NCBI GenBank assembly: GCA_016209885.1
Contig: JACQVF010000026.1
Coordinates: forward strand, 1 to 33,689
Reading direction: 5' to 3'
From: Gemmatimonadota bacterium
GTDB lineage: Bacteria > Gemmatimonadota > Gemmatimonadetes > Longimicrobiales > Gaopeijiaceae
DNA: 33,689 nucleotides
The translations under genes were made by a program, and so were the position numbers. Under the pieces are notes generated by a model. The model was not told the origin of the DNA and made no database searches. It saw nothing but the letters and a program-made list of their open reading frames with translations. Below are positions 23,852-33,207 of the stretch, piece after piece (within the stretch, counting starts at the first letter, position 1; every line of letters begins with the position of its first letter).

Positions 23852-26730
23852 GCACCTCCCCACGGTTCGGGCTTACCCGAGCCCTCGCCTGCGCTGCGCT
23901 CCTCGCCGTCGTCGCTTTCCCCGGGCTCACGCCTGCGCTGCACGCCCAACAGCCGCCCGCGGCGCCGCTACGAGATCGAATCCTCAAGAGGCTCCAGCGC
24001 CTTGCGGAGAACCGGCCGGGCTTGGACACCCTGGCGGCGGACACCGCAGGTCGGGACACGATGGGCGCGGTGGCCGGGCGTGAGCCGCCCGGAGCTGCGG
24101 AGCCCGGAGCCCGTCCGGCTACGGGCGCCCGTCGTGGCGGCGAGGGCGCGGATACCGTGATGGCGGCGCTTCTGGAACTGCCGAACTACCAGGCGACGAG
24201 CTACCAGGGCGCGGATGCACGCTTCGACATAGAGAGCCGTACGCTCGTCCTCGAGGCGGCGAAGGACCGGCGCGCCCAGGTGGTCCGGGAGGGCGAGCAG
24301 CTCACGGCGGACAGCGCGGTCATCTACCATGATGACCGCGACCTCGTGGAGGTGCACGGCGATCCCACCTACACGCCCAAGGAGGGCGATCCGGTGCAGA
24401 GCCGGATCATGTTCTACGACCTGAGCGCCGAGCGCGGTTCGGCCCTCGGCGCGCGAACCAAGTTCCAGCAGCAGGGCGAATGGTTCGTGCAGGGCGATCT
24501 GCCGAGCATCCAGTCCGGTGTCATCTTCGGCAGCCATACGCGCTTCACCTCCTGCGACCTGGAGGTGCCGCATTCTCATTTCGAGGCGAAAGAGATCAAG
24601 ATGGTGGCCGACGGCGTGATGGTCGCGCGGCCCGTGGTCCTCTACTTCTCCGATGTGCCGGTGGCCTGGCTGCCGTTCATCGCCCAGAGCCTCAAGCGCG
24701 GCCGGCGCAGCGGCCTGCTTACGCCCGTATTCAGCGTGAACGACGTGGTGCGCTCGTCCCGCAGGTACGACCGCCGCCTCTCGAACGTGGGCTTCTACTG
24801 GGCGCTGAGCGACTACGGCGATGCCCAGTTGGCGCTGGATTGGTTCAGTAACCGCTTCATTGCGGTTACGGGTGGCACGCGCTACCGCTGGCTCCGGCAG
24901 TTTCTGGAGGGCTCGTTGAGCTACCGCCAGTACTGGCGTACGGAAGGGGGGAACGAGCTCGCCCTGGATACGCAGCATAGCTGGCAGCTGAGCGAGCGGA
25001 TGGACCTGCGCGCTTCAGCGCGGTACGCTTCGAGTACGGACTTCGTGCGGCGGAACAGCTTCGACCCGCGCGAGGTGACGCAGTCCATCGACTCGGAGGG
25101 CGGGCTCAACCGTCGCTTCGACTGGGGAAACCTCTCCCTCAGCGCGAACCGCCGGCAGTTCCTGTCCGATGACCGCGTCGAGATGACGCTCCCCAACCTC
25201 TCGCTTTCGCTTTCGCCCCTCACGTTGTTTCGGGCCGCGCAGAGCCGTGCGTCGTGGTACAACAACCTCACGTGGTCCGGGAGCGCGAACTTCAGCCGGG
25301 ATCTCCAGGACCGTCCGGATCCGCCGGATACCGCAGCGTTCCGGCTGGATCTGGCGGACCAGGAGGGGCTCCGGGCTTCGTTCTCGAGCAGCCTGAACGC
25401 CGGCAACCTGGGGTGGTCGCAGGGCGTGAGCTTCTCGGACCGGACGACGATGGCGGTTCCGGACACCGCGACGGGAGAGCGCCGCGACCTGACCGACGCC
25501 GATCTGGGCTGGCAGATGGGGTTCGATTATCAGCAACGACTCGTCGGCTCTACCACGTTCACACCGCAGCTCTCCCTGAGCGGGCGCGCCCTTCGCTCCG
25601 ACCGCAAGCCCGAGGCCTCGAGCTTCGTCAGCGCGCCGCTGCGCCTTGCATTCGGCGCTCAGCTCAAGAGCGACATCTACGGATTCTTTCCCGGCTTCGC
25701 CGGCTTTTCCCGCGTCCGGCACAAGGTTTCGCCGACGATCCAGTACAGCTACACGCCGACCGTCCGGCCTACCGAGCTCCAGACCCGGGTGTTCGGGGAG
25801 CGGGAGTCGAAGGCGAGGAACGAAGTCCGCGTGGGTCTCAACCAGACGTTCGAGGCTAAGGTCGAGGAGCCATCGCCGCAGGCCGGCGCGGCCGCTGGCG
25901 CCGAGCAGCGCGCACAGCCGGACACCGCGCGAGGGCCACGGCGTCGCCAGCAGGCACGGATCGTGAACCTCCTGTCGCTTCAGACCAGCGCGGTAACCTA
26001 CGATTTCGTGAGGGCTCAGGAGACCGGCGACTGGCGGGAGGGATTCACCACGACGCGGGTGAGCAACCAGATCAGTTCGGATTTCCTGCGGGGACTGTCC
26101 CTCTCCGTGGAGCACGAGCTGTTCCAGCAGGAGGGTAGCGGGGCCGAGCAGAGGCGCCGGTTGGCGCCCCGCCTCTCCCAGCTCAACATGTCCTTCGCGC
26201 TGAGCTCGACCTCAGGAGTCTTCCGGTGGCTCGGCCTGGCCCGCGGGGAGACGCCGGCCCGGGAGGCGGCGCAGGCGCCGCCCGCCCGCCCCCAGCCGGA
26301 GCCACAACTGGATCCGAGCGCCATCCTGCCAGGGGCCCGGCGCGACCCGCAGCGGGAGCAGCCTGCGGGCCGCGGGGAGGAGGGTGGCGGCGGATGGAAC
26401 GCGAACTTGTCCTACTCGCTCACGCGGCCCACCGGCGGCTTGGGAACCGCGAGCCAGGCGCTCCAGATCGACCTGTCCTTCAGCCCCACCGCGAACTGGG
26501 ACGTCCGCTGGAACACGTCCTACGACGCGGCGCGCGGCACCTTCAACGACCATATCCTCACTTTGACGCGCGATCTCCACGAGTGGCAGGCGCACTTCGA
26601 CTTCCGCCAGACCGCCGCGGGCAACTGGAGCTTCCAGTTCCGGGTGGAGCTGCGCAACAACCCGGATCTCAAGTTCGAATACGACCAGCGCAGCTCCATC
26701 GACACCGGACCCGCGAGAACCAGGAGGTAG
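23848..26730 (+). CDS. lptD: LPS-assembly protein LptD (organic solvent tolerance OstA-type)
   Basis: The protein has 960 residues. LptD is the outer-membrane barrel that inserts lipopolysaccharide with the lipoprotein LptE. The TTG start overlaps tatC by 4 nt and begins a signal peptide (LACAALLAVVAFPGL to LHAQQ). After a Pro/Ala-rich stretch the periplasmic OstA-like jellyroll spans about residues 110-230 (GEQLTADSAVIYHDDRDLVE; RFTSCDLEVPHSHFEAKEIK). LYFSDVPVAWLPFIAQ and RRSGLLTP are classic LptD sequences. The remaining 650 residues form the barrel. Only one Cys is seen in the periplasmic part, so the two-disulfide maturation of E. coli LptD is unlikely. No lptE gene is recognised nearby. 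Confidence 0.9.
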   Translation: MSTSPRFGLTRALACAALLAVVAFPGLTPALHAQQPPAAPLRDRILKRLQRLAENRPGLDTLAADTAGRDTMGAVAGREPPGAAEPGARPATGARRGGEGADTVMAALLELPNYQATSYQGADARFDIESRTLVLEAAKDRRAQVVREGEQLTADSAVIYHDDRDLVEVHGDPTYTPKEGDPVQSRIMFYDLSAERGSALGARTKFQQQGEWFVQGDLPSIQSGVIFGSHTRFTSCDLEVPHSHFEAKEIKMVADGVMVARPVVLYFSDVPVAWLPFIAQSLKRGRRSGLLTPVFSVNDVVRSSRRYDRRLSNVGFYWALSDYGDAQLALDWFSNRFIAVTGGTRYRWLRQFLEGSLSYRQYWRTEGGNELALDTQHSWQLSERMDLRASARYASSTDFVRRNSFDPREVTQSIDSEGGLNRRFDWGNLSLSANRRQFLSDDRVEMTLPNLSLSLSPLTLFRAAQSRASWYNNLTWSGSANFSRDLQDRPDPPDTAAFRLDLADQEGLRASFSSSLNAGNLGWSQGVSFSDRTTMAVPDTATGERRDLTDADLGWQMGFDYQQRLVGSTTFTPQLSLSGRALRSDRKPEASSFVSAPLRLAFGAQLKSDIYGFFPGFAGFSRVRHKVSPTIQYSYTPTVRPTELQTRVFGERESKARNEVRVGLNQTFEAKVEEPSPQAGAAAGAEQRAQPDTARGPRRRQQARIVNLLSLQTSAVTYDFVRAQETGDWREGFTTTRVSNQISSDFLRGLSLSVEHELFQQEGSGAEQRRRLAPRLSQLNMSFALSSTSGVFRWLGLARGETPAREAAQAPPARPQPEPQLDPSAILPGARRDPQREQPAGRGEEGGGGWNANLSYSLTRPTGGLGTASQALQIDLSFSPTANWDVRWNTSYDAARGTFNDHILTLTRDLHEWQAHFDFRQTAAGNWSFQFRVELRNNPDLKFEYDQRSSIDTGPARTRR

Positions 26731-26842
26731 GAGGGGACCCTCCGCCCGGCTTCGCGCCGCAACCGCCGCAACCGCAGGCTCACACGCTTTCGGCCGCGTG
26801 TCCCAGACCCGGCCGCGCGACTGTCCGCGCCAGGGGACAGTC
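26730..26842 (+). terminator. Three successive hairpins after lptD
   Basis: The stems are GGAGGG/CCCTCC (26730-26735 with 26738-26743), ACACGC/GCGTGT (26782-26787 with 26796-26801) and GACTGTCC/GGACAGTC (26819-26826 with 26835-26842). All are perfect. None is followed by a long T-run; the third comes about 20 nt before an AT-rich stretch. They may end the nrdR-tatC-lptD transcript or act as 3' stabilisers. Confidence 0.4.
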
Positions 26843-26861
26843 AGCCGATGGCGAGATCGCG

Positions 26862-26940
26862 TAGGTTATTTTACCACAAAGAATTAACGTGCGGTATGTC
26901 CTCTGCATCAGGTGGTGTCGGAGCCCCCGGACTTCGGGGG
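26862..26940 (+). promoter_or_regulatory. AT-rich island and GC hairpin in front of the FN3 lipoprotein gene
   Basis: Positions 26862-26890 (GTAGGTTATTTTACC and following) are the most AT-rich stretch for many kilobases and may hold the promoter of the next gene, though no good -35/-10 pair is visible. CCCCCG (26924-26929) and CGGGGG (26935-26940) form a strong 6-bp hairpin in the presumed leader. Confidence 0.3.
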
Positions 26941-27007
26941 CGGGGTGGAGGCGGCGTTCGTGGGGGAAGCAGGGCAGCGCGGGAGCGCGGAAGCCGGGAG
27001 GACAGCG

Positions 27008-28150
27008 ATGCGCAGGGTGCTCTTGGCGGTTCTGGGTCTCGTGGTGAGCATTGCCGGGTGCGAAGAAGCCACGGAGCCGGAGGTTCCGGCGCCCCCACGG
27101 GAGCTGAGCGCTCGGTACTACGCCCGAGCTGTCTACCTGACCTGGGAGCTGGCACCGGAGTGGGATGAAGAGTCATTCCGCGTGTACGGGAAGCGCAGCT
27201 CCGACCGGGACTACTTCCGGATCGCGGAGGTGACGAACTGCCGGGCTTCGCAGTGCTCCTACACGGACATCAATGTGGTGGCCGGCGTCGTCTACCAGTA
27301 CTACGTGGCGGCGGTGCATCGGCGGTCGGGGGTGGAGACGCCATCGGATCACGCGGTGGAGGTGCCTGTTCCCGAGCCGACGCCGCCGCCCGCGCCGGGC
27401 GGGCTCAGCGTGGTGGCGCTCGACGGGGCGCTATACGTGCGCTGGTCTGCGACCAGCCGGTCGGCAGGCGATTTCTCTCATTATCGCGTCTATCTGCGTG
27501 CGGCGGATCGGGCCGGGGAGCCGGTGGATCTTCTGCTGGGCGAGACGGACTCGGAGGGTTTTCTGGACCTGCGGGTGGAGAACGGCCGCACGTACCGCTA
27601 CTACGTCAGTGCGCTGGACACGCTGGGCCACGAGAGTCAGGGGAGCCAGCTGGCGGAGGGGACGCCACGCCCCGATTTCCAGGGCGAATGGATCTACGCC
27701 TTCCAGGATCGGCCGGATCGCTCGGGGTTCCGTTTCCGATCGAGTGAGGCGGAGGACCCGATCGTGTCGGGCTCGGCCTCAGAGCGGCACTTCCGGCTGG
27801 AGGTGGATGTGGGCGGGTGGTGGCTGGCGCCGGGCCCGGATGCGGCGATCTATCCCAGGGGCTTCGCGACCACGGCGCTCACGTGCGGGGTCGGAAGCGA
27901 CACGGGGTGCGAAGCGCTCACCCGGGCACCGACCTCCGCATACGTGCGGGAGCGGATCGCGCTCTACCCGCAGACCACGTACGCGCTACGCGTCGCGGGC
28001 GCGGACGGTAGAGCGCACTACGGGGCTGTGCGCGCGGTTCTTCTCGGATTCGACCAGAACGATACGGCGCTCATGATCTTCGAGTGGGCTTATCAGCTCC
28101 AGCCGGACAACCCATCGCTGGTGCCGGCTGCGCGGTTGTTTGAACGCTAG
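27008..28150 (+). CDS. Lipoprotein with two fibronectin type III-like domains
   Basis: The protein has 380 residues. The ATG at 27008 is chosen because GGGAGG (26996-27001) lies 6 nt upstream and a signal peptide follows directly; the frame is open 96 nt further 5'. The lipobox is SIAGC (LGLVVSIAGCEEATEP). Two FN3-type domains follow, about residues 28-118 (LSARYYARAVYLTWEL; YQYYVAAVHRRSGVETPSD) and 122-215 (LSVVALDGALYVRWSA; YRYYVSALDTLGHESQGS). A C-terminal beta-rich region of about 160 residues has Cys pairs (LTCGVGSDTGCEAL) and no catalytic motif. It is probably surface or periplasmic binding material. It stands alone between lptD and the hut genes, and no function is assigned. Confidence 0.85.
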   Translation: MRRVLLAVLGLVVSIAGCEEATEPEVPAPPRELSARYYARAVYLTWELAPEWDEESFRVYGKRSSDRDYFRIAEVTNCRASQCSYTDINVVAGVVYQYYVAAVHRRSGVETPSDHAVEVPVPEPTPPPAPGGLSVVALDGALYVRWSATSRSAGDFSHYRVYLRAADRAGEPVDLLLGETDSEGFLDLRVENGRTYRYYVSALDTLGHESQGSQLAEGTPRPDFQGEWIYAFQDRPDRSGFRFRSSEAEDPIVSGSASERHFRLEVDVGGWWLAPGPDAAIYPRGFATTALTCGVGSDTGCEALTRAPTSAYVRERIALYPQTTYALRVAGADGRAHYGAVRAVLLGFDQNDTALMIFEWAYQLQPDNPSLVPAARLFER

Positions 28151-28214
28151 ACCAGAATTGACAGGCCCGGGTCAGCTTCGGTAGGCCGCCCTCGTCGCCC
28201 CTCTCGCCCGGCGA

Positions 28215-28243
28215 TTGCCCGTTGCTGGGCGAGCCTTCATCTT
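28215..28243 (+). promoter_or_regulatory. Putative hut promoter, leaderless arrangement
   Basis: TTGCCC (28215-28220), 17 nt, then CATCTT (28238-28243), with the hutH ATG 7 nt downstream and no Shine-Dalgarno sequence. A separate perfect TTGACA at 28158-28163 has no matching -10. Confidence 0.3.
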
Positions 28244-28250
28244 GGCCGTG

Positions 28251-29807
28251 ATGGCCGACTTCCTGGAGCTTGGGGCAGGCCCGCTCACGCTGGAGGACGT
28301 TGCCCGGGTGGCGTCCGGTCGCGAGCGTGTGCAGGTCGTGCTGGGGGACGAGGCGGCCGCGCGGATCGACGCCGGGCGCGCAGTGGTCGAGAAGGCGCTT
28401 GCATCGGGCAGCGCGATTTACGGGGTGACGACGGGGTTCGGGCGGCTGTCCGACGTGCGGGTCTCGCCGGAGGATCTCGAGGCACTCCAGGCGAATCTCG
28501 TGCGCAGCCACGCGGCGGGTGTGGGGCCGCCGCTTCCCCGAGAGGTGGTGCGGGCCGTGATCTTGCTTCGGGCACACGTGCTTGCGCTGGGCTACTCGGG
28601 GGTGCGGAGGGTAGTCGTGGAGCGGCTGCTCGACTTGCTGAACCACGGAATCCACCCGGTGATTCCCGAGTACGGAAGCGTGGGCGCATCGGGCGACCTG
28701 GCTCCGCTGGCGCATCTCGCGCTCGTGGTGATGGGCGAGGGGCAGGCGGAGCGTTGGGGGCGTGAATTGCCCGGCGGGGAGGCGCTCCAGCAGGCGGGCC
28801 TCGAGCCGGTGCGCCTCGGGCCCAAGGAGGGGCTGGCGCTCCTGAACGGGACACAGGTTCAGTGCGCGGCGGGGATCCTCGCGCTTCTGGGCGCGGAGCG
28901 GGCGCTGTGCGCCGCAAACGTGGCCGGAGCCATGAGCCTCGAGGCGCTGCGCGGGACGCCGGACGCATTCGATGAGGCGATCCAGCGGGTGCGCCCTCAC
29001 CCGGGCCAGATTGCGGTGGCGGAGCACCTGCGCGACCTGCTTCGGGACTCGGAGATCCGGGAGTCGCACCGAATCGGCGACCCGCGGGTTCAGGATCCCT
29101 ACTCGATTCGCTGCATTCCCCAGGTGCACGGCGCGGCGCTCGACGCGTTGCGCTTCGTGCGCCGCACGCTCGAGATCGAGGCGAACAGCGCGACGGACAA
29201 CCCGCTCGTCTTCCCTCGGGATGGGCGCATTCTGAGCGGCGGCAATTTTCACGGCCAGCCGGTGGCCCAGGCGCTGGATCTGCTGGCGATCGCGGTGGCG
29301 GACCTGGCGAGTATCAGCCAGAGGCGGCTGGCGCTGATGCTGGACCCGGATCTTTCGGGCGGGCTGCCTCCGTTCCTGACCCCCGAGGCGGGGCTTCGCT
29401 CCGGGCTCATGATTGCGGAGGTGAGCGCTGCGGCGCTCGTCTCCGAGGCGAAGCGCCTGGCGGTCCCGGCGAGCGTCGACTCGATCCCCACAGGGGCGAA
29501 CAAGGAGGACCACGTGGCCATGGGTGTGCACGCGGCCATGAAGGGGCTCCGGGCCCTCGATCTCCTGGAGTACGTCGTGGCGTTCGAGCTCGTGGCCGCC
29601 ACGCAGGCCCTCGAGTTCCTGAAGCCCCTCAGGCCCGGGCGCGGCGTCGAAGCCGCCTGCCGTGCGGTCCGCGAGCAGGTTGCGCCGCTGGATGCCGACC
29701 GGCCGCCGGCCCGGGACGTGGAGCGCATCGTGGGGCTTGTCCGTAATGGAGCGCTGGTCGCGCTGTCGCCGGCAGCGCCGCGGGCCGACGCGCCTCTTCG
29801 GGGGTAG
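28251..29807 (+). CDS. hutH: Histidine ammonia-lyase
   Basis: The protein has 518 residues from the ATG at 28251; GTG 28248 and TTG 28215 are in-frame alternatives. It deaminates L-histidine to urocanate, the first step of histidine use. The Ala-Ser-Gly triad that cyclises to the MIO cofactor is at 146-148 in [16 protein letters not shown]. Other hallmarks are [55 protein letters not shown] and [15 protein letters not shown]. It is full length and intact. hutU follows after 214 nt, longer than expected within an operon. Confidence 0.97.
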   Translation: MADFLELGAGPLTLEDVARVASGRERVQVVLGDEAAARIDAGRAVVEKALASGSAIYGVTTGFGRLSDVRVSPEDLEALQANLVRSHAAGVGPPLPREVVRAVILLRAHVLALGYSGVRRVVVERLLDLLNHGIHPVIPEYGSVGASGDLAPLAHLALVVMGEGQAERWGRELPGGEALQQAGLEPVRLGPKEGLALLNGTQVQCAAGILALLGAERALCAANVAGAMSLEALRGTPDAFDEAIQRVRPHPGQIAVAEHLRDLLRDSEIRESHRIGDPRVQDPYSIRCIPQVHGAALDALRFVRRTLEIEANSATDNPLVFPRDGRILSGGNFHGQPVAQALDLLAIAVADLASISQRRLALMLDPDLSGGLPPFLTPEAGLRSGLMIAEVSAAALVSEAKRLAVPASVDSIPTGANKEDHVAMGVHAAMKGLRALDLLEYVVAFELVAATQALEFLKPLRPGRGVEAACRAVREQVAPLDADRPPARDVERIVGLVRNGALVALSPAAPRADAPLRG

Positions 29808-29841
29808 GACGTGTAGCAGGTTCTACGGCCCTCTGCTGGTG

Positions 29842-29884
29842 CTTCGTGCCCGGCCGCTCCGGCTTCGCACTTCGTGGTTCGTGC
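29842..29884 (+). repeat. Degenerate CTTCGTG repeats between hutH and hutU
   Basis: CTTCGTGC (29842), CTTCGCAC (29863), TTCGTGG (29871) and TTCGTGC (29878) recur within 43 nt in the 214-nt hutH-hutU spacer. I recognise no gene in that spacer. The start of hutU at its end has a strong ribosome site. Confidence 0.35.
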
Positions 29885-30021
29885 TCAGGTCCCCGGGGTT
29901 CGGCTCCCGGGAGCGCGTGGCGCTGAGCGCCGACGGCCGAGCGCCGGCCGGGAAGATGGAGAGGGCCAGGAGCAGCACGAGCCGATCACCGGCGAGCGGC
30001 GACGGGGCCGAGGAGGTGGTC

Positions 30022-31686
30022 ATGGCAACGGGTACAGCTCCGAGGGTGCGCGCGCCGCGTGGTGCGGAGCTTTCCTGCCGCGGCTGGCAGCAGGAGGCCG
30101 CGCTGCGGATGCTCATGAACAACCTGGACCCGGAGGTGGCGGAGCGTCCGGAGGAGCTCATCGTCTACGGCGGTGCAGGGAAGGCGGCGCGGTCGTGGGA
30201 GGCGTTCGAGGCGATCGTACGCACGCTCCGCGAGCTGGAGAACGACCACACGCTGCTCGTGCAGTCCGGCAAGCCCGTAGGCGTCTTCCGCACGCACGAG
30301 TGGGCGCCCCGGGTGCTCATCGCCAACGCGAACCTTGTGCCCCGGTGGGCGAGCTGGGAGAAGTTCCGCGAGCTGGAGCGGCTGGGCCTCATCATGTACG
30401 GACAGATGACCGCCGGCTCCTGGATCTACATCGGGACGCAAGGGATCCTCCAGGGGACCTACGAGACGTTCGGTGCCGTGGCGCGCCAGCACTTCGGTGG
30501 CTCGCTGAAGGGTCGGTGGGTGTTGAGCGGAGGGCTGGGCGGCATGGGGGGCGCGCAGCCGCTCGCGGTGACGATGAACGATGGGGCGTTCCTCGGGGTG
30601 GAGGTGGATCCTGCGCGAATCCGCCGGCGCCTGGCACACGGCTACTGTGATCGCATGACCGAGTCACTGGACGAGGCTATGGGGTGGGTCACCGGCGCGG
30701 CTGCGCGCGGCGAAGCGCTCTCCGTCGGGCTGGTGGGGAACTGCGCGGAAGTCGTGCCGGAGATCGCGAAGCTTGGCGTCGTGCCCCACGTGCTGACGGA
30801 CCAGACGCCGGCACACGACCCGCTGCGCTACGTACCGGCGGGCCATTCCCTTGAGGAGGCCGACGCCCTGCGGGAGGCGCACCCCGAGGAGTACTCGGCC
30901 CGCGCCGTGGAGTCGATGGCCAGGCATTGCGCAGGGATGCTCGAGCTCATGCAGCGCGGCGCCGTGACCTTCGACTACGGCAACAATCTCCGTGGCCAGG
31001 CGTTCGAGGCGGGCGTCAAGGATGCGTTCTCCTACCCTGGCTTCGTTCCCGCCTACATCCGTCCCCTCTTCTGCGAGGGGAGGGGTCCGTTTCGCTGGGT
31101 CGCGCTCTCGGGTGACCGAGCGGACATCGACCGGCTCGACCATCTGCTGCTGGAGCTGTTCCCGGAGGACGAACATCTCTGCCGCTGGATCCGCCTGGCG
31201 CGCGAGCGGGTGCGTTTTCAGGGGCTTCCGGCCCGGATCTGCTGGCTCGGCCAGGGTGCGCGGGCAAGGTTCGGGCTGGCGATGAACGATCTCGTGGCGC
31301 GGGGCGAACTCTCCGCTCCGTTGGTCATCGGACGGGACCACCTCGATACAGGTTCGGTCGCCTCGCCCTTCCGGGAGACGGAGGGAATGCGCGATGGCAG
31401 CGATGCCATCGCGGATTGGCCGATCCTGAACGCGCTCCTGAACACGGCATCGGGCGCGAGTTGGGTGTCCTTCCACCACGGCGGCGGCGTGGGGATCGGC
31501 AACTCGCTGCATGCGGGCCAGGTGATCGTCGCGGACGGGACGCGACAGATGGCCGTGCGGCTGGAGCGCGTGCTCACGAACGATCCGGGGATCGGCGTGG
31601 CGCGACACGCGGACGCGGGGTACGAGCGGGCCATCGAGGCGGCTCGGATCCACGGGATCCGCATCCCCATGTTAGGAGGTCACTGA
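30022..31686 (+). CDS. hutU: Urocanate hydratase (urocanase)
   Basis: The protein has 554 residues. It uses a tightly bound NAD+ to add water to urocanate, giving 4-imidazolone-5-propionate. The ATG at 30022 follows a strong GAGGAGGTGG. The early motif [20 protein letters not shown], the NAD loop [29 protein letters not shown], and ICWLGQGAR with the catalytic-site Cys407 are family signatures. The sequence ends normally with [18 protein letters not shown]. It is separated from hutI by a 239-nt spacer filled by a palindromic element. Confidence 0.97.
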   Translation: MATGTAPRVRAPRGAELSCRGWQQEAALRMLMNNLDPEVAERPEELIVYGGAGKAARSWEAFEAIVRTLRELENDHTLLVQSGKPVGVFRTHEWAPRVLIANANLVPRWASWEKFRELERLGLIMYGQMTAGSWIYIGTQGILQGTYETFGAVARQHFGGSLKGRWVLSGGLGGMGGAQPLAVTMNDGAFLGVEVDPARIRRRLAHGYCDRMTESLDEAMGWVTGAAARGEALSVGLVGNCAEVVPEIAKLGVVPHVLTDQTPAHDPLRYVPAGHSLEEADALREAHPEEYSARAVESMARHCAGMLELMQRGAVTFDYGNNLRGQAFEAGVKDAFSYPGFVPAYIRPLFCEGRGPFRWVALSGDRADIDRLDHLLLELFPEDEHLCRWIRLARERVRFQGLPARICWLGQGARARFGLAMNDLVARGELSAPLVIGRDHLDTGSVASPFRETEGMRDGSDAIADWPILNALLNTASGASWVSFHHGGGVGIGNSLHAGQVIVADGTRQMAVRLERVLTNDPGIGVARHADAGYERAIEAARIHGIRIPMLGGH

Positions 31687-31744
31687 AGAAGCCACGGCGG
31701 CCCGCTGTAGCTCTTCAGCAACCAGCTAAGGGTCCGTCCACGAG

Positions 31745-31922
31745 ATAAATGCGTCAACACCGAGGCCGAGCGAGGAGCCGCCAGGCAAGGCGCACCCCCG
31801 GGGTCCCCACGCAACGAATGTTGCGTGGGGTAGGGAGCGACGAAGGCAACCTAGCACAGCCGGTTGTCGAGGAGGTGCAACGCAGCCTGGCGGCTCCGTA
31901 GCCGGCTCAATGTAGCAGTTAC
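31745..31922. repeat. Palindromic, multi-hairpin intergenic element (MITE-like or structured RNA) between hutU and hutI
   Basis: A perfect 13-bp inverted repeat, GGAGCCGCCAGGC at 31774-31786 and GCCTGGCGGCTCC at 31885-31897, encloses 98 nt. Inside are GCACC/GGTGC (31792-31796 with 31874-31878), an 11-bp perfect stem CCCCACGCAAC/GTTGCGTGGGG with a GAAT loop (31805-31830), and CAACC/GGTTG (31847-31851 with 31862-31866). The outer arms resemble each other imperfectly: TAAATGCG near 31746 against TAACTGC read from the other strand near 31921. The nested layout suggests either a small non-autonomous mobile element or a folded RNA. It contains no open frame of note and lies inside the hut gene run. 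Confidence 0.6.
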
Positions 31923-31925
31923 TTC

Positions 31926-33185
31926 GTGACGAACCCTAAGGACGTGACGCCGGCGGGCGGCGCCTCTCGCGCCTGGATCCTCGACAACCTTTCAGAGCTT
32001 GTCACATGCGTTTCCGCCGACCCTGAGAGCGTTCGGAGAGGCGTGGCCGTCGGCGTGGCGGACGGGCGAGTGGCGGCCATTGCGGCGCTCCCGGAGCTCC
32101 GGAGTCGGCTGCCCGACGCCCCGGTGTTGGATGGAGCGGGCGGCGTGCTCACCCCGGGCTTCGTTGATTCCCATAGCCACGCGGTCTTCGGCGCATATCG
32201 GGCGCACGAGTTCGGACTGCGCACCCGTGGCGTGCCCTACATGGAGATCGCGCGCCGGGGCGGGGGGATTGTCGCGTCCGTGCGCCACGTGCGCGCTCTA
32301 TCCGAGGACGCGCTGGTGGAGCTGACGCTTCCCCGGCTCTCTGAGTGTCTCCGCTACGGCACGACTACGCTGGAGGTGAAGAGCGGCTACGGGCTCACGG
32401 TGGCGGACGAGCTCAAGATGCTGCGGGCGATCCGTCGGCTGGACAGAGCGCAGCCCGTGGATCTCGTGCCCACGTTCCTGGGCGCCCACGCGGTCCCGCC
32501 CGAATATCGCGAGCGGCGTGACCGTTACGTGGAGCTGGTCATCCAGGAGATGATCCCCGCGGTGGCCGCGGGCGGGCTGGCGCGGTTCTGCGATGTCTTC
32601 CTTGAGCCGGGAGTCTTCGACCGCGAAGAGGCGCGCCGCATCCTGGAAGCCGGGATGGCGCACGGACTGGCCCCGAAGCTCCACGCGGATGAGCTGGAGA
32701 ACAGCGGGGGTGCGGAGTTGGCCGCGGAACTGGGCGCGGTCTCCGCGGACCACCTGGGGGCGATCTCGGAAGCGGGGATCCAGGCGCTGGCGGGCTCGAG
32801 CACGGTTGCGACGCTCCTTCCGGCGACCCTCCTGTTGCTGGGCCGGCGGACCTACGCGCCGGCGCGGCGGCTCGCGGACGCGGGCGCGACGCTGGCGCTC
32901 GCCACCGACTTCAATCCGGGGTCATCGCCGGCGCCCGGCCTGCCTCTCATCCTGACCCTCGCCTGTAGCCAGATGGGGCTGGACCCGCTGGAGGCGGTGG
33001 TGGCCGCCACGCGCGGGGGCGCGCAGGCCTTGCGGCTGGAGGACGGAAGGGGAACGATCACCGCGGGCGCGCCCGCGGACCTGGTACTCTGGAGGGTGCC
33101 GGACCACCGGGAGATCCCCTACCACGTCGGCGTGAACCGCGTGAGCACAGTCTGGAAGCGCGGAACGCCGGTTGTGAGCGGATGA
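31926..33185 (+). CDS. hutI: Imidazolonepropionase
   Basis: The protein has 419 residues. This amidohydrolase opens 4-imidazolone-5-propionate to N-formimino-L-glutamate. Metal-binding His83 and His85 lie in GFVDSHSHAVF, followed by the family segments YGTTTLEVKSGYGL, FLGAHAVPPEY, APKLHADELENSGGAELA, SADHLGAISEAGI and LATDFNPGS with the catalytic Asp. The GTG start at 31926 lacks a clear Shine-Dalgarno and lies 3 nt after the palindromic element, so the element may supply or replace its 5' leader. The sequence is intact. Confidence 0.96.
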   Translation: MTNPKDVTPAGGASRAWILDNLSELVTCVSADPESVRRGVAVGVADGRVAAIAALPELRSRLPDAPVLDGAGGVLTPGFVDSHSHAVFGAYRAHEFGLRTRGVPYMEIARRGGGIVASVRHVRALSEDALVELTLPRLSECLRYGTTTLEVKSGYGLTVADELKMLRAIRRLDRAQPVDLVPTFLGAHAVPPEYRERRDRYVELVIQEMIPAVAAGGLARFCDVFLEPGVFDREEARRILEAGMAHGLAPKLHADELENSGGAELAAELGAVSADHLGAISEAGIQALAGSSTVATLLPATLLLLGRRTYAPARRLADAGATLALATDFNPGSSPAPGLPLILTLACSQMGLDPLEAVVAATRGGAQALRLEDGRGTITAGAPADLVLWRVPDHREIPYHVGVNRVSTVWKRGTPVVSG

Positions 33186-33200
33186 GGGCCCCCTTATCTT
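33172..33200 (+). promoter_or_regulatory. Sigma70-type promoter for ftcD, leaderless arrangement
   Basis: TTGTGA (33172-33177) and TATCTT (33195-33200) are separated by 17 nt. The ATG of ftcD is 7 nt after the -10, so transcription should start at or next to the start codon. No Shine-Dalgarno is present. The -35 lies in the last codons of hutI. Confidence 0.5.
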
Positions 33201-33207
33201 GCCACGA

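Noticed and set aside
28071..29531. 486-codon open frame on the minus strand
   Set aside because: It is antisense to hutH, with an Arg/His-rich composition and no motif.
31913..31918. TAGCAG as a -10 for leaderless hutI
   Set aside because: The 7-nt spacing fits, but the hexamer matches the -10 consensus poorly and ends in G. It was left out of the leaderless set.
31745..31922. Riboswitch or tRNA-like RNA upstream of hutI
   Set aside because: No known riboswitch core or tRNA arm pattern was recognised. It is described only as a palindromic element.
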